Position numbers and translations under genes: made by a program. Source: Halalkalibacter hemicellulosilyticusJCM 9152 (GTDB lineage: Bacteria > Bacillota > Bacilli > Bacillales > Bacillaceae_D). Taken from it: 37,791 bases of DNA. The stretch covers positions 1 to 37,791 of the forward strand of contig NZ_BAUU01000037.1 in the NCBI RefSeq assembly GCF_000513115.1, in the 5' to 3' direction. The notes below the pieces were generated by a model that saw only the letters and a list, made by a program, of their open reading frames with translations, was not told the DNA's origin and ran no database searches. Below, in pieces: positions 16,819 through 25,679 of the stretch. Position 1 is the first letter of the stretch, and each line of letters opens with the position of its first letter.

Positions 16819-18993
16819 ATGTGGAGAAAAGTGATCATTTTTATGCTTATTATATGTTTAAGTGTTCAACCACTAACAGGTTATGCACATTCTACTGATG
16901 ATTCTCACGACGTTGTCGTCATTGTTGTGCCAGCACTCTCTTTTTTAGAAACACCATTGTTGTTTCAAAGTGAAAACCCTATTTGGAAAGATGCTGCATT
17001 TGCAGCAATGAATGTTCGACCAGATGGTCCGTACTCGTATTTAAATAATATGGTGACAATTGGAACAGGGCGAAAAGCTGTCGGGGTTCAAGAATGGAAC
17101 AGCTTTGAAGACAGCGAATACATAAAAGGAATTAGAAGTCGTGATTGGATGCAGCAGCTAACAGGTAAGGCATGCTCAGATTGTATCATACAGCCATTGT
17201 TTCATCGTCTTGTAGATAAAAATAAACAAACCACTCATAAGGCCGTACCTGGGCGGTTTGGACAGTTGTTCATTAACAATCAAATTGTTAATCGAGTATT
17301 TGGTCATAGTGATACATATGATGAACAGCTTCGTTATGCCTCATTGCTCACGATGAATGAGGAGGGATATGCAGAAGGAGACATATTACTTGCGGTTAAG
17401 GATGACCAGCAATTCCCTTATAGTATGAAGATGGACAAACAGTTCCTAATCGATAAGTTATCCACAAAAGATTCACAGCGTACATTTTCTGTGATTGAAT
17501 GGGGAGATTTTTATCGACTTTTTTCTTTGAAGCCTTTTATGGAGAAAGAGTATTTTAACAAACAGCTGTCAATTTTACTACAAGAATTAACTCTATTTGT
17601 TGAACAAGTAACCGCTGAGAATGATGTTTGGTTGATTGCTCCGATGATGCACCAAGAAGCATATGAATTGAGATATCAGTTAGCACCTGTTTTTTACTGG
17701 TCACCTGATCATGCTGGAGGTACATTAACATCAAAGACAACGAGACGTCATGGACTCGTATCAAGTATCGACTTCATTCCCACTTGGCTGCAATCATTTG
17801 AGGTCGACTCTGATTCTTATTGGGCAGGTCAACCTATGCAAGTGATCGATCCATCTGTTCACTCTCGTACGATTCATGATCGTGTCGATGATATGGTGCT
17901 CATTTATAAAACGAGAGCATCGGTCGTCTCGATCTACGTCACAGTTTTGGTTATTTCGCTACTCGTAGCTGCCTTTTTTGGTTGGTTTCATCCTCATCAG
18001 CGAATCGTATGGCAAAGGTGGAACCGAGTGTGTTTATTGGTAGCTTTAATGTCGCCTTTTTGGTTTTTGTCACTTGCACCATTAGTTAGCTACATCGGAA
18101 TCATTGGCTTTGTTTTTGGATTAATCATTGCAACGTTTCTATCTGGCTTTTATTTGGAGCGATATAGTCGTTATCCAATCGCATTCATCGGTGGCTTGAC
18201 AGCGGTTGTCATTACGCTTGACCTTTTTACAGGTTCATGGTTCATGCAGCGATCATTTTTAGGGTATGATCCGATCATTGGTGCTAGATATTATGGAATT
18301 GGCAATGAATTTGTCGGTGTTTATATGATTTCGGTTTTAATGATGATTAGCCCGTTTGTGTATAAGAAAGGATTCTATTCAGTCACTAGTCTTGGGCTAC
18401 TGTCGCTATTTATGTTTATCGTATTAGGTAAAAGCTCACTTGGAACGAATGCGGGAGCTTCTTTAGCTTCGGCAATCGTATTTGGATTTCTATTTGTTAA
18501 ATGGTTTCATCTTCGAATGGGGAAAAAGTCGCTTATTCTTATTACGTTGTTTACTGTTTTGGTGATGCTCGGATTATTTAGCTTGCAGATCGGCGATCAG
18601 ACCCATATAGGTGTTGCCTTTGAACGTCTAATGGCTGGTGATTTATCCTATATTACTGATACGATCATTCGGAAATTAAAAATGAACGTTAAGTTAATTC
18701 GACATTCTCATTGGACACAGCTATTTGTGACTAGCTATGTTCTTGTGGCGATTATTTTATGGAAAAAGAGAATGCAGCTACGAGATAAAAGGAAGCAGCT
18801 CTTTTTGCAAACGGGTGTGGTAGCATCGTTTGCGTTGTGTGTATTTAATGATTCGGGTGTAGTAGCAGCAGCCATTTCGATGTTCTCTGTTGTGTCAACT
18901 CATTATTATTGGTTGGCCAAATGTAAGGAGCGAAAGGAACTAGCTCCATTTCACTCGCCTAAATCATCTTTGCCGATAGAGGATAAAACTTGA
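16819..18993 (+). CDS. Uncharacterised polytopic membrane protein with large extracellular N-terminal domain
   Basis: A 724-residue protein. A signal-like helix (residues 5-22, ending GYAHS) is followed by about 340 mostly hydrophilic residues starting VVVIVVPALSFLE, and then by roughly nine or ten TM helices from residue 370 on. Conserved-looking membrane motifs include GARYYGIGNEFVGVY, LGKSSLGTNAGASLA and FNDSGVVAAA. The first domain may be a divergent alkaline-phosphatase-like ectodomain, but I cannot identify the catalytic residues. Function unknown. ATG 16819 follows GAGG at about 9 bp; GTG 16813 is too near. Its promoter region is covered by the DnaA boxes, and a perfect DnaA box also lies in the coding sequence (17458-17466). 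Confidence 0.8.
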   Translation: MWRKVIIFMLIICLSVQPLTGYAHSTDDSHDVVVIVVPALSFLETPLLFQSENPIWKDAAFAAMNVRPDGPYSYLNNMVTIGTGRKAVGVQEWNSFEDSEYIKGIRSRDWMQQLTGKACSDCIIQPLFHRLVDKNKQTTHKAVPGRFGQLFINNQIVNRVFGHSDTYDEQLRYASLLTMNEEGYAEGDILLAVKDDQQFPYSMKMDKQFLIDKLSTKDSQRTFSVIEWGDFYRLFSLKPFMEKEYFNKQLSILLQELTLFVEQVTAENDVWLIAPMMHQEAYELRYQLAPVFYWSPDHAGGTLTSKTTRRHGLVSSIDFIPTWLQSFEVDSDSYWAGQPMQVIDPSVHSRTIHDRVDDMVLIYKTRASVVSIYVTVLVISLLVAAFFGWFHPHQRIVWQRWNRVCLLVALMSPFWFLSLAPLVSYIGIIGFVFGLIIATFLSGFYLERYSRYPIAFIGGLTAVVITLDLFTGSWFMQRSFLGYDPIIGARYYGIGNEFVGVYMISVLMMISPFVYKKGFYSVTSLGLLSLFMFIVLGKSSLGTNAGASLASAIVFGFLFVKWFHLRMGKKSLILITLFTVLVMLGLFSLQIGDQTHIGVAFERLMAGDLSYITDTIIRKLKMNVKLIRHSHWTQLFVTSYVLVAIILWKKRMQLRDKRKQLFLQTGVVASFALCVFNDSGVVAAAISMFSVVSTHYYWLAKCKERKELAPFHSPKSSLPIEDKT

Positions 18994-19040
18994 GTGGTGG
19001 AGGTCAAGAGTCTAGATGGTAATGGGTTACGCGTAGGTGA

Positions 19041-19076
19041 GCCTGATACGGATAGGTTCGTCGTATCAGGCCTTTT
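19041..19076 (+). terminator. Terminator between converging genes
   Basis: GCCTGATACG (19041-19050) pairs perfectly with 19062-19071 and is followed by CTTTTC. It ends the rightward membrane-protein gene. Confidence 0.7.
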
Positions 19077-19082
19077 CATTGC

Positions 19083-21011
19083 TTATGATTCTTGAAGCTG
19101 CTCCCATTCGTCCATGAGTGTCTCTAGCTCTTCATTTCCTTGATCAATTTGTTCTTGTATGTGTTGAGCCTTTTCGTGATCGGAATACACATCTGGGTCA
19201 CACAATGCCTCTTCATGAGTGGCTAGTGCCTGTTCAATCGCTTCAATTTGCTCTTCAATCTCAGCAATGCGACGATTTCGTTGGCGTTCTAGCCTCTTTT
19301 TTTCTTTGTCAAATTCATAGGACTGTTTATCATTTTGAACATTTGTCGGTTCATTTGTGACTTGATCTTGCTGTTTTAAAAGCTCTCGTTGTTTCGTTTC
19401 TTCTTTCTTTTCGACATAATAGTCATAATCACCGAGATAATCGGTTATTTGACCATGATCTAGCTCGACCATTCGAGTGGCAAGTCGATTAAGGAAGTAA
19501 CGATCATGGGATACAAATAGCAACGTTCCTGGATAATCGATAAGGGCGTTTTCAAGCACTTCCTTAGCGTCAAGGTCGAGATGGTTCGTTGGCTCATCCA
19601 AAATGAGAAAGTTCGCTTTTTGCATCATGAGCTTTGCTAATGCTAATCTAGCTTTTTCCCCACCACTCAATGTTGAGACCGGCTTGAGAACATCATCGCC
19701 GCTAAATAAGAAGTTACCTAATACAGTCCGTATTTCCTTCTCAGGGAGAAGGTGATGCTCGTCCCATAGTTCATGCAGGACAAGCTTATTGGACTTTAAA
19801 TGGGCTTGCTCTTGATCATAATAGCCGACTCGAACATTGCTACCTAGATGTATCGTTCCTTGTTCTGTTGGAAGTTTGTTCGTAATCGCCTTTAATAATG
19901 TCGACTTCCCAGCACCGTTAGGTCCAATTAACGCGACACTTTCTCCACGATTGATGGCAAGGTTCAATTGACTGAAAATCGTGTTTTCATCATAGGAAAT
20001 ATGCAATTGATCAATTCGAAGTACTTCATTCCCACTTTGACGTTCGATCGTAAAGGAAAAAGAAGCTGACTTCTCTGAACCAGCAGGACGCTCAAGCTTG
20101 TCCATACGTTGAAGCTGCTTTCTTCTACTTTGTGCTCTTTTTGTTGTTGAGGCACGTGCAATATTACGTTGAATAAATTCCTCTAGCTTAGCAATCTCAC
20201 CTTGTTGCTTTTCGAATTGCTTTAGCTCCAGCTCAAATTGTTTAGCCTTTTCATCTAAATAAGCACTATAGTTTCCGGTGTATTTCTTTGTTAATGTTCT
20301 TGAAATTTCAACAACTTGAGTAACGATTCGGTCTAGGAAATACCGATCGTGGGAAACGATTAATATAGCCCCTTTATACCCTGCTAAATACTGTTCTAAC
20401 CATGTGAGTGTGTCAATATCTAGATGGTTTGTTGGTTCATCTAAAATGAGGAGGTCAGGCTTCGTTAATAGTAGTTTCGCTAGAGCTAATCTCGTTTTTT
20501 GTCCACCAGATAAATTCGAAATTTTTGTTGAGTAATCGAAGTCGCCAAAGTTCATGCCTGCTAGCACACTGCGAATGTCAGCTTCGTATTGAAAGCCACC
20601 TTGGTCTTTAAATTGAAGCTGCTTTTCATCGTAATCTTTAAGGAGCTTTTCGTATTTCGTGTTGTTATCTAGTATGGATGGATTCGCCATTTGTTCTTCC
20701 ATTGACCTTATATGGCGCTCCATTTCTTGTAAATGTTTAAAAACCGTAAGCATTTCATCCCAAATTGATAGGTCTGATTCTAAGCCAGTATCCTGCGCCA
20801 AATAACCAATATCGATTCCTTTTGGCATCATTAAATCGCCGCTGTCATAAGAAAGCTGTCCAGCAATAATTTTTAGTAATGTCGATTTGCCTGCACCATT
20901 ACGCCCAACTAGCCCAACGCGGTCTCCAGTTTGAATTTCTAGCTTTATAGATGATAAAATCGGTTCAACGCCGAATGATTTTGAAAGGTTGTTACATTGT
21001 AAAATGATCAT
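19083..21011 (-). CDS. ABC-F family ATPase (YdiF-like)
   Basis: A soluble ATPase with two ABC domains and no membrane segment, the ABC-F layout; such proteins act on the ribosome in translation or antibiotic protection. Domain 1 has Walker A GRNGAGKSTL (about residues 37-46), LSGGQKTRLALAKLL and LILDEPTNHLD; a charged inter-domain linker follows (about 240-310); domain 2 has GPNGAGKSTL, LSGGEKARLALAKLM and LILDEPTNHLDLD. The last 100 residues are a charged coiled coil. At 642 residues it fits B. subtilis YdiF, which holds the same place beside tsaD. It is leftward, with TAGGAA before the ATG. Confidence 0.93.
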   Translation of the reverse strand: MIILQCNNLSKSFGVEPILSSIKLEIQTGDRVGLVGRNGAGKSTLLKIIAGQLSYDSGDLMMPKGIDIGYLAQDTGLESDLSIWDEMLTVFKHLQEMERHIRSMEEQMANPSILDNNTKYEKLLKDYDEKQLQFKDQGGFQYEADIRSVLAGMNFGDFDYSTKISNLSGGQKTRLALAKLLLTKPDLLILDEPTNHLDIDTLTWLEQYLAGYKGAILIVSHDRYFLDRIVTQVVEISRTLTKKYTGNYSAYLDEKAKQFELELKQFEKQQGEIAKLEEFIQRNIARASTTKRAQSRRKQLQRMDKLERPAGSEKSASFSFTIERQSGNEVLRIDQLHISYDENTIFSQLNLAINRGESVALIGPNGAGKSTLLKAITNKLPTEQGTIHLGSNVRVGYYDQEQAHLKSNKLVLHELWDEHHLLPEKEIRTVLGNFLFSGDDVLKPVSTLSGGEKARLALAKLMMQKANFLILDEPTNHLDLDAKEVLENALIDYPGTLLFVSHDRYFLNRLATRMVELDHGQITDYLGDYDYYVEKKEETKQRELLKQQDQVTNEPTNVQNDKQSYEFDKEKKRLERQRNRRIAEIEEQIEAIEQALATHEEALCDPDVYSDHEKAQHIQEQIDQGNEELETLMDEWEQLQES

Positions 21012-21115
21012 TTGAATATTCCTACTCTCATCTCATCATAGTTACTTGTTATTGTCTTATTTAGTGTAACGTAGAATGAATCTTTCAACAACTTATTGAA
21101 CAACGATGTAAACGA

Positions 21116-21145
21116 ATGACAAGTAATTGTGAAATAGTGTACAAT
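21116..21145 (+). promoter_or_regulatory. rex promoter with overlapping Rex-like operator
   Basis: ATGACA (21116-21121) and TACAAT (21140-21145) with an 18-bp spacer. An 18-bp Rex-like site, TTGTGAA then TGTACAA (21127-21144; left half perfect, right half two mismatches from TTCACAA), covers the spacer and -10. This suggests autoregulation. Confidence 0.5.
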
Positions 21146-21189
21146 GGCTAAGAAATGGTTTAGTTAAATTTAGAAGGGGGAGGCATTGA

Positions 21190-21825
21190 ATGAATACGGA
21201 TCATACAAAAATTCCACAAGCAACAGCTAAGCGTCTCCCACTTTATTACCGCTTTCTTGAGAATTTACAAGCTTCGGGGAAGCAGCGAGTGTCGTCTACG
21301 GAATTAAGTGAAGCTGTGAAAGTAGACTCTGCGACCATCCGTCGAGACTTCTCTTATTTCGGTGCTCTAGGGAAAAAGGGATATGGATACAATGTAAACT
21401 ATTTGCTGTCCTTTTTCCGAAAAACGTTAGATCAGGACGAATTAACGAAGGTCATTTTAGTAGGGGTCGGAAATCTAGGTACGGCTTTCTTACAATATAA
21501 CTTCTCCAAGAATAATAATACACAAATTGTGATGGCCTATGATGTCGATGAATCGAAAATTGGCACAGAGGTAGGCGGTGTGACGATTCGTCATTTCGAT
21601 GATATGAAGCATATAGATCCAAATGAAGTATCGGTTGCCATTTTAACGGTTCCAGTTGCGGTAGCCCAAAAAATCGCTGATGAGCTTGTTGAGATTGGCA
21701 TTCAAGGAATATTGAATTTTACTCCGGCACGACTAGATGTGCCAGACAAGGTACGAGTGCATCATATTGACCTTTCTGTAGAATTACAAGCGTTGGTTTA
21801 TTTTTTGAAGCATTATCCTGTATAA
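21190..21825 (+). CDS. rex: Redox-sensing transcriptional repressor Rex
   Basis: Rex represses fermentation and respiration genes and leaves DNA when NADH rises relative to NAD+. The 211-residue protein has an N-terminal winged helix ([18 protein letters not shown], then [20 protein letters not shown]) and a Rossmann domain with [10 protein letters not shown] (about residues 91-100). The C-terminal helix swaps between subunits in known Rex dimers. GAAGGGGGAGG precedes the ATG. tatA starts 24 bp after its stop, so rex-tatA-tatC looks like one operon, as in B. subtilis (ydiH-tatAy-tatCy). Confidence 0.96.
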   Translation: MNTDHTKIPQATAKRLPLYYRFLENLQASGKQRVSSTELSEAVKVDSATIRRDFSYFGALGKKGYGYNVNYLLSFFRKTLDQDELTKVILVGVGNLGTAFLQYNFSKNNNTQIVMAYDVDESKIGTEVGGVTIRHFDDMKHIDPNEVSVAILTVPVAVAQKIADELVEIGIQGILNFTPARLDVPDKVRVHHIDLSVELQALVYFLKHYPV

Positions 21826-21849
21826 TAGGATGGACAAGGAGGTGTACCT

Positions 21850-22032
21850 ATGGGATTAGGTGCAGGTAGTATCGCATTAATTGCTATTGTCGCATTAATC
21901 ATTTTCGGTCCGAAGAAGTTACCTGAGCTTGGAAAAGCAGCGGGAAACACGTTACGTGAATTTAAGAATGCAACAAAAGGGCTTGCAGATGAAGATGAGG
22001 ATAAGAAGAACAACAATAATGACAAAGCCTAG
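21850..22032 (+). CDS. tatA: Twin-arginine translocase subunit TatA
   Basis: Pore-forming component of the Tat system, which exports folded proteins carrying RR signal peptides. The 60-residue protein has a short N-terminal TM helix ([14 protein letters not shown]), the hinge [12 protein letters not shown], an amphipathic helix and a charged tail ([14 protein letters not shown]). AAGGAGGTG precedes the ATG. The B. subtilis equivalent here is TatAy. Confidence 0.95.
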   Translation: MGLGAGSIALIAIVALIIFGPKKLPELGKAAGNTLREFKNATKGLADEDEDKKNNNNDKA

Positions 22033-22048
22033 TAGGAAGGGTATATAG

Positions 22049-22816
22049 ATGAATCGAAGAGACATGTCGGTAATGGATCATATTGTGGAGCTAAGACGAA
22101 GAATTGTCATTACGCTCGTATTCTTCACAATCGCTCTCATTGCCGGCTTCTTTTTAGCTACTCCGTTAATCACATATTTACAAAGTACACCGACAGCACA
22201 AGATTTGCCTATGAATGCTTTTAAAATGACCGATCCGATCCGTATTTTTATGACGTTTGCCTTTGCTGGCGCATTGATCTTAACGTTTCCGGTCATTTTG
22301 TATCAGTTGTGGGCATTTATTAAACCAGGGTTACATGAGAATGAACAGAAGGCGACGCTTGCTTATATTCCTTTTGCGTTTTTCTTATTACTTACAGGTA
22401 TTTCGTTTGCCTACTTTGTGTTGTTTCCTTTTTTAGTACAGTTTATGAGCAACCTATCGGAGAGACTAGGAATTACGGAACAGTATGGAATTAATGAATA
22501 TTTTTCCTTTTTGTTTCAAGTGACATTACCATTTGGCGCGCTATTTCAACTGCCAGTCGTTGTGATGTTCTTTACACGACTTGGTTTGTTAACACCAGAT
22601 TTCCTAAAGCAAGTTAGAAAGTTTGCTTATTTTCTATTGCTGATCGTAGCTGGATTTATTACGCCGCCTGAATTTATCTCTCATTTGATGGTGACGCTAC
22701 CACTGCTGTTATTGTATGAATTCAGTATTTGGATTTCGAAGATTACGTATCGTAAGGTGCTAAAGGCCGAGAAGGAAAGAGAACAGGCAGAGAAAGCGAA
22801 TAAGGAAACCGTATAA
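22049..22816 (+). CDS. tatC: Twin-arginine translocase subunit TatC
   Basis: TatC is the membrane receptor for twin-arginine signal peptides. The 255-residue protein has six predicted TM helices, the cytosolic N-terminal MDHIVELRRRI and the loop motif FIKPGLHENEQKA, both typical of TatC. It follows tatA by 16 bp, making a minimal TatA-TatC pair. The C-terminal tail is charged and helical (KAEKEREQAEKANKETV). Confidence 0.96.
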   Translation: MNRRDMSVMDHIVELRRRIVITLVFFTIALIAGFFLATPLITYLQSTPTAQDLPMNAFKMTDPIRIFMTFAFAGALILTFPVILYQLWAFIKPGLHENEQKATLAYIPFAFFLLLTGISFAYFVLFPFLVQFMSNLSERLGITEQYGINEYFSFLFQVTLPFGALFQLPVVVMFFTRLGLLTPDFLKQVRKFAYFLLLIVAGFITPPEFISHLMVTLPLLLLYEFSIWISKITYRKVLKAEKEREQAEKANKETV

Positions 22817-22945
22817 TAAAAAGAGATTGGGAAAAAGTGTTTTCATTTAAGAAATCCGAACAAATACAAGGCGGTGCACCTAAGCCGCTCTTGAAATATG
22901 CGTCGCTGTCGACGGGAAGCTGGTGAGCCTTCTCGTGCAACGCGT

Positions 22946-22979
22946 GGGCACCAAAAAAGTATGTATGGCTTTGGTGCCC
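22946..22979 (+). terminator. Hairpin after tatC, possible terminator
   Basis: GGGCACCAAA (22946-22955) pairs perfectly with 22970-22979, then CTTTAAA. The short T-run makes termination plausible rather than certain. It lies about 130 bp after tatC; the preceding GC-richer stretch has no gene I can recognise. Confidence 0.45.
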
Positions 22980-23055
22980 TTTAAACAATGTGCTAACATT
23001 TCAGTCGCCTTAATTTGATTATACAGCGCGTAGCTGATGGCTTCGTTGTGGTCTT

Positions 23056-23221
23056 CTCATTCCTCTATTCTTTCTCTGCTTCGCTTTTCGCGGCGTTTTG
23101 GTTTCCTCATTCCTCTATTTCTACTATTCTCACTCAATTTGCTCTTATTTTGCTCGAATAGTGGAATGAGGGTTACCTTTACTTCTCTAGCAGCGAGGGT
23201 TTCACCTTTTAGCGGAATGAG
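23056..23221. repeat. REP-like inverted repeats, cluster 3
   Basis: Copies of the 15-bp unit at 23056-23070 and 23106-23120, and inverted copies at 23156-23170 and 23207-23221: again two forward then two inverted, able to form nested hairpins. Short reading frames on both strands across it are an effect of the repeat, not genes. Confidence 0.6.
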
Positions 23222-23324
23222 GATTTCTAATTGTCTCTCTTTTGAGCACCGATGCTCGAGTGACGGCAGAGACATGGTGTTAAGGTCTTAACTTGTTTAA
23301 TAAAGAAACTAAACATTAGTGAGT

Positions 23325-23450
23325 TTGTGAAATATTGAACAAATCTTGAACAATGCTTATATGTGGTAGCCAAGATTATTACAATGAACTATACTATAAG
23401 TGTAAAGAGATTGTGAACAAATTCACAATATTATGTGAAATATTGAGCAA
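23325..23450. promoter_or_regulatory. Rex operators upstream of doxX
   Basis: A perfect palindromic Rex-type site, TTGTGAACAAATTCACAA, lies at 23411-23428. Imperfect sites flank it: 23325-23342 (left half perfect) and 23433-23450. The last two end 42 and 20 bp before the doxX ATG. The -10 may be TATACT at 23390-23395; no convincing -35 is seen. rex itself is 2.2 kb upstream. Confidence 0.65.
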
Positions 23451-23470
23451 AATAAAAAGGAGGAATAAAC

Positions 23471-24004
23471 ATGTTTGGTCAATTTTTAAGAGAAAACAAA
23501 ATTGCTGCTGGAATTATGATGTTCTTACGATTATATTTAGGGTGGTCTTGGTTAACTGCAGGGTGGGGAAAAGTAACTGGTGACTTTCATGCTGGGGGGT
23601 ATTTACAAGGTTCTGTTGCAAATCCAGTTATGAGTGGTGAGGAAGTCGTTTATCCTACTTATGTCGCTTTCTTAGAAAGCTTTGCAATTCCGAATGCGGA
23701 TGTATTTAGCGTTGTGGTTGCTTGGGGTGAATTACTAGTCGGTTTAGGATTATTACTAGGGGTACTTACTTCTGCAGCTGCTTTCTTCGGAGTTGTGATG
23801 AATATGTCTTTCTTGTTTGCCGGAACTGTATCTACTAATCCATTAATGATACTAGTGGCGATGTTTATTATGGCTGCTGGTGCGAATGCTGGAAGATACG
23901 GAGGAGACCGTTGGGTGTTACCATACTTGAGAAATGTTTTTCGTTTCCGAAAAAATGACTTAGATCAGCGTAAGCAGCCTTTGCAAGAGGTATTAGAAAG
24001 GTAA
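23471..24004 (+). CDS. DoxX family membrane protein
   Basis: A 177-residue membrane protein of the DoxX/DoxD-like family, with about four TM helices. Features include the opening LRLYLGWSWLTAGWGKVTGDF, a membrane Glu in AWGELLVGLGLLLG, and GANAGRYGGDRWVLPYL near the C-terminus. Family members have been tied to quinone/thiosulfate redox chemistry and stress responses, but no reaction can be assigned here. AAAAAGGAGG sits before the ATG. The Rex operators suggest induction when NADH is high (low oxygen), fitting a redox role. A terminator follows, so it is monocistronic. Confidence 0.85.
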   Translation: MFGQFLRENKIAAGIMMFLRLYLGWSWLTAGWGKVTGDFHAGGYLQGSVANPVMSGEEVVYPTYVAFLESFAIPNADVFSVVVAWGELLVGLGLLLGVLTSAAAFFGVVMNMSFLFAGTVSTNPLMILVAMFIMAAGANAGRYGGDRWVLPYLRNVFRFRKNDLDQRKQPLQEVLER

Positions 24005-24079
24005 GAGTAGGGGGAGGCTGTAACATAACAAAAGTGTTCATTTGAGAATTCGAACATTTAGAAAGCGTAGCGGATAAAT

Positions 24080-24132
24080 AGACGTAGACTCCCTCAGAGA
24101 AAGTTGATCTGACAGGGGTCTTCGTCTTTTAT
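24080..24132 (+). terminator. Terminator-like hairpin after doxX
   Basis: AGACGTAGACTCCC (24080-24093) pairs imperfectly with GGGGTCTTCGTCT (about 24116-24128), followed by TTTATT. It should end the doxX transcript. Confidence 0.55.
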
Positions 24133-24221
24133 TGACCTCTCAAAAAATTTTTTAGAGCAGTCCTCCGAGCTTTAGATACACATAATGTTAGTTAAGTAAT
24201 AATATAGGTCTAACTTTGACG

Positions 24222-24260
24222 CGTTGCGTTGGAAGTGTGTGAAATACTACCAACGTAACG
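24222..24260. repeat. Inverted repeat in the doxX-ydiK gap
   Basis: CGTTGCGTTGG (24222-24232) and CCAACGTAACG (24250-24260) can pair with one mismatch. It is not followed by a T-run, so its role is unknown. No gene is seen in 24005-24368. Confidence 0.4.
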
Positions 24261-24332
24261 TATTTGCACGAGTGGTGACAGTACTTCACTTTTAGAAAAG
24301 CTCAACCACTTGTAACGGCTTAGAACGACGCA

Positions 24333-24367
24333 TTAAGAAAAGACGCTACTACCGCGTCTTTTCTTAA
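24333..24367 (-). terminator. Terminator of the ydiL-ydiK operon
   Basis: A perfect 14-bp stem (TTAAGAAAAGACGC and its complement at 24354-24367) with a 7-nt loop, directly after the ydiK stop. The U-rich 3' arm on the minus strand fits a terminator. Confidence 0.75.
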
Positions 24368-24368
24368 T

Positions 24369-24593
24369 TTATTTATTGTCCTTATCCTTTTTATTTTGAT
24401 CTTGGATTTGTTTAATGACTTTTCGTAAGCGGAAAAAGCGAAAAGCAATCATAAAGTCAATCGTCGCAAATCCAATAATTAAGTAAGACCAGAAGTTCCA
24501 TCCTGCTGTATTAACGTATTGAATCGCAAAGAAAACGAGTAATACACCAATCATAAAATAAACGACGGCCATAGTCATAGGTGAAGCTCTCAT
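24369..24593 (-). CDS. ydiK: YdiK-like small membrane protein
   Basis: A 74-residue protein with two TM helices (VVYFMIGVLLVFFAIQY and SYLIIGFATIDFMIAF) and a strongly basic tail (RLRKVIKQIQDQNKKDKDNK). Size, topology and position next to ydiL match B. subtilis YdiK (DUF4305). Function unknown. Its start overlaps the ydiL stop by 4 bp, so the two are co-translated. Confidence 0.8.
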   Translation of the reverse strand: MRASPMTMAVVYFMIGVLLVFFAIQYVNTAGWNFWSYLIIGFATIDFMIAFRFFRLRKVIKQIQDQNKKDKDNK

Positions 24594-25315
24594 AATAATC
24601 CCCCAATAAATAATAATACTTGTTGCTGAACTTCTTCAAATTCATTAATCATATCGTTGATTTGGTCTGCAAAAACAACTTGGACGAGAGCGACGAATAA
24701 GTTGATAGCCACATGTGCAATGATTGGTACGATAATTCGTTTCGTTTTAACATAAAGGAAAGCAAATGTAAGCCCCATTGCGGTGTAGACTAATAAATTT
24801 TGGAAATCACCATGCATAGCGGCGAAAATAAGTGAACTTAATATTCCCGCAATCCAAAAGTTAAATCGTTTGTATAAGGATCCGAAAATAACAAGACGAA
24901 AAACAATTTCTTCTATAATAGGTCCAATGATCGCAACAACGATTATAAATAGAGGAAAGGCTTGTGCAAATTCAACGATAATTTCTGTGTTTTCTGATCC
25001 CGGCTCAAATCCTAGAATTACCATTTGAACGAAGGCAGCAGCATATTGTGCAGCAAATGCCATAAATATCCCGATAATAGACCAAATGAGAGCATCTCCT
25101 CGGCTTGTTCGATCTCTAACTAAATGTCTGTCCTGCATATCTTTTCGGAGTAATAGCAGCATAATAACCAATCCGATTGAGAAGGCTATCACATTCCACA
25201 TTCCGAAAATACGTTCGATTTCTACTCCAAACCAATATAAAATATATTGTCCAGGTAAAATTGAAAATTGAATAATTAGAAATGTAATAATGATCCACCA
25301 ATAACGTCGATTCAA
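24590..25315 (-). CDS. ydiL: CPBP family intramembrane protease YdiL
   Basis: A 241-residue polytopic protein of the CPBP (CAAX protease and bacteriocin-processing, Abi) family. It carries the three expected motifs: EEIVFR (EExxxR), FAAMH and HVAIN (HxxxN), the putative metal/catalytic residues in the membrane. I chose TTG 25315 because AAAGGAG sits 9 bp before it and the protein then starts MNRRYWWIIITF, like YdiL; ATG 25351 lacks a good ribosome site. Position between the tat genes and groES is conserved in Bacillus. Physiological substrate unknown. Confidence 0.88.
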   Translation of the reverse strand: MNRRYWWIIITFLIIQFSILPGQYILYWFGVEIERIFGMWNVIAFSIGLVIMLLLLRKDMQDRHLVRDRTSRGDALIWSIIGIFMAFAAQYAAAFVQMVILGFEPGSENTEIIVEFAQAFPLFIIVVAIIGPIIEEIVFRLVIFGSLYKRFNFWIAGILSSLIFAAMHGDFQNLLVYTAMGLTFAFLYVKTKRIIVPIIAHVAINLFVALVQVVFADQINDMINEFEEVQQQVLLFIGGLL

Positions 25316-25569
25316 TGTGTTAGTCTCCTTTTTATCATGTTCCACTTTCATTGTGTTATGTAGGCATTTGTTAACAACTTTTCTTATTGTATCATATGAG
25401 TGAATGAAGTATGTATTAGGAAGATTTGAAAAATTGATGAATGAGCTAAAAAGGTGGATAGTGTACGGAAAGTTGGGAAAAATAGATGCTGTTGTGTAAA
25501 CGTAAGAATATGTTGAGATATACATAAAATAATAGCTGAAAATGACGAAAAATTTTTTATGTGAAATAC

Positions 25570-25598
25570 TTGCAAAATGAATTAGATATGATTATTAT
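25570..25598 (+). promoter_or_regulatory. Sigma-A promoter of groES-groEL
   Basis: TTGCAA (25570-25575) and TATTAT (25593-25598), 17 bp apart, immediately upstream of the CIRCE element, the standard arrangement for an HrcA-controlled promoter. Confidence 0.7.
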
Positions 25599-25608
25599 AA
25601 TAAATGTG

Positions 25609-25635
25609 TTAGCACTCAGTGATGATGAGTGCTAA
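25609..25635. promoter_or_regulatory. CIRCE operator (HrcA binding site)
   Basis: TTAGCACTC, nine bases, GAGTGCTAA: a perfect match to the CIRCE consensus. It sits between the promoter and groES, so HrcA would repress the operon until heat stress. hrcA is not in the window. Confidence 0.97.
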
Positions 25636-25679
25636 TAAAAAATATAAATAATAAAGAATTTTGAAGGAGGGTGTTTTCC

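Noticed and set aside
22817-23291. Short frames on both strands between tatC and doxX
   Set aside because: They are built from the REP-like inverted repeats and have no ribosome sites or family signature.
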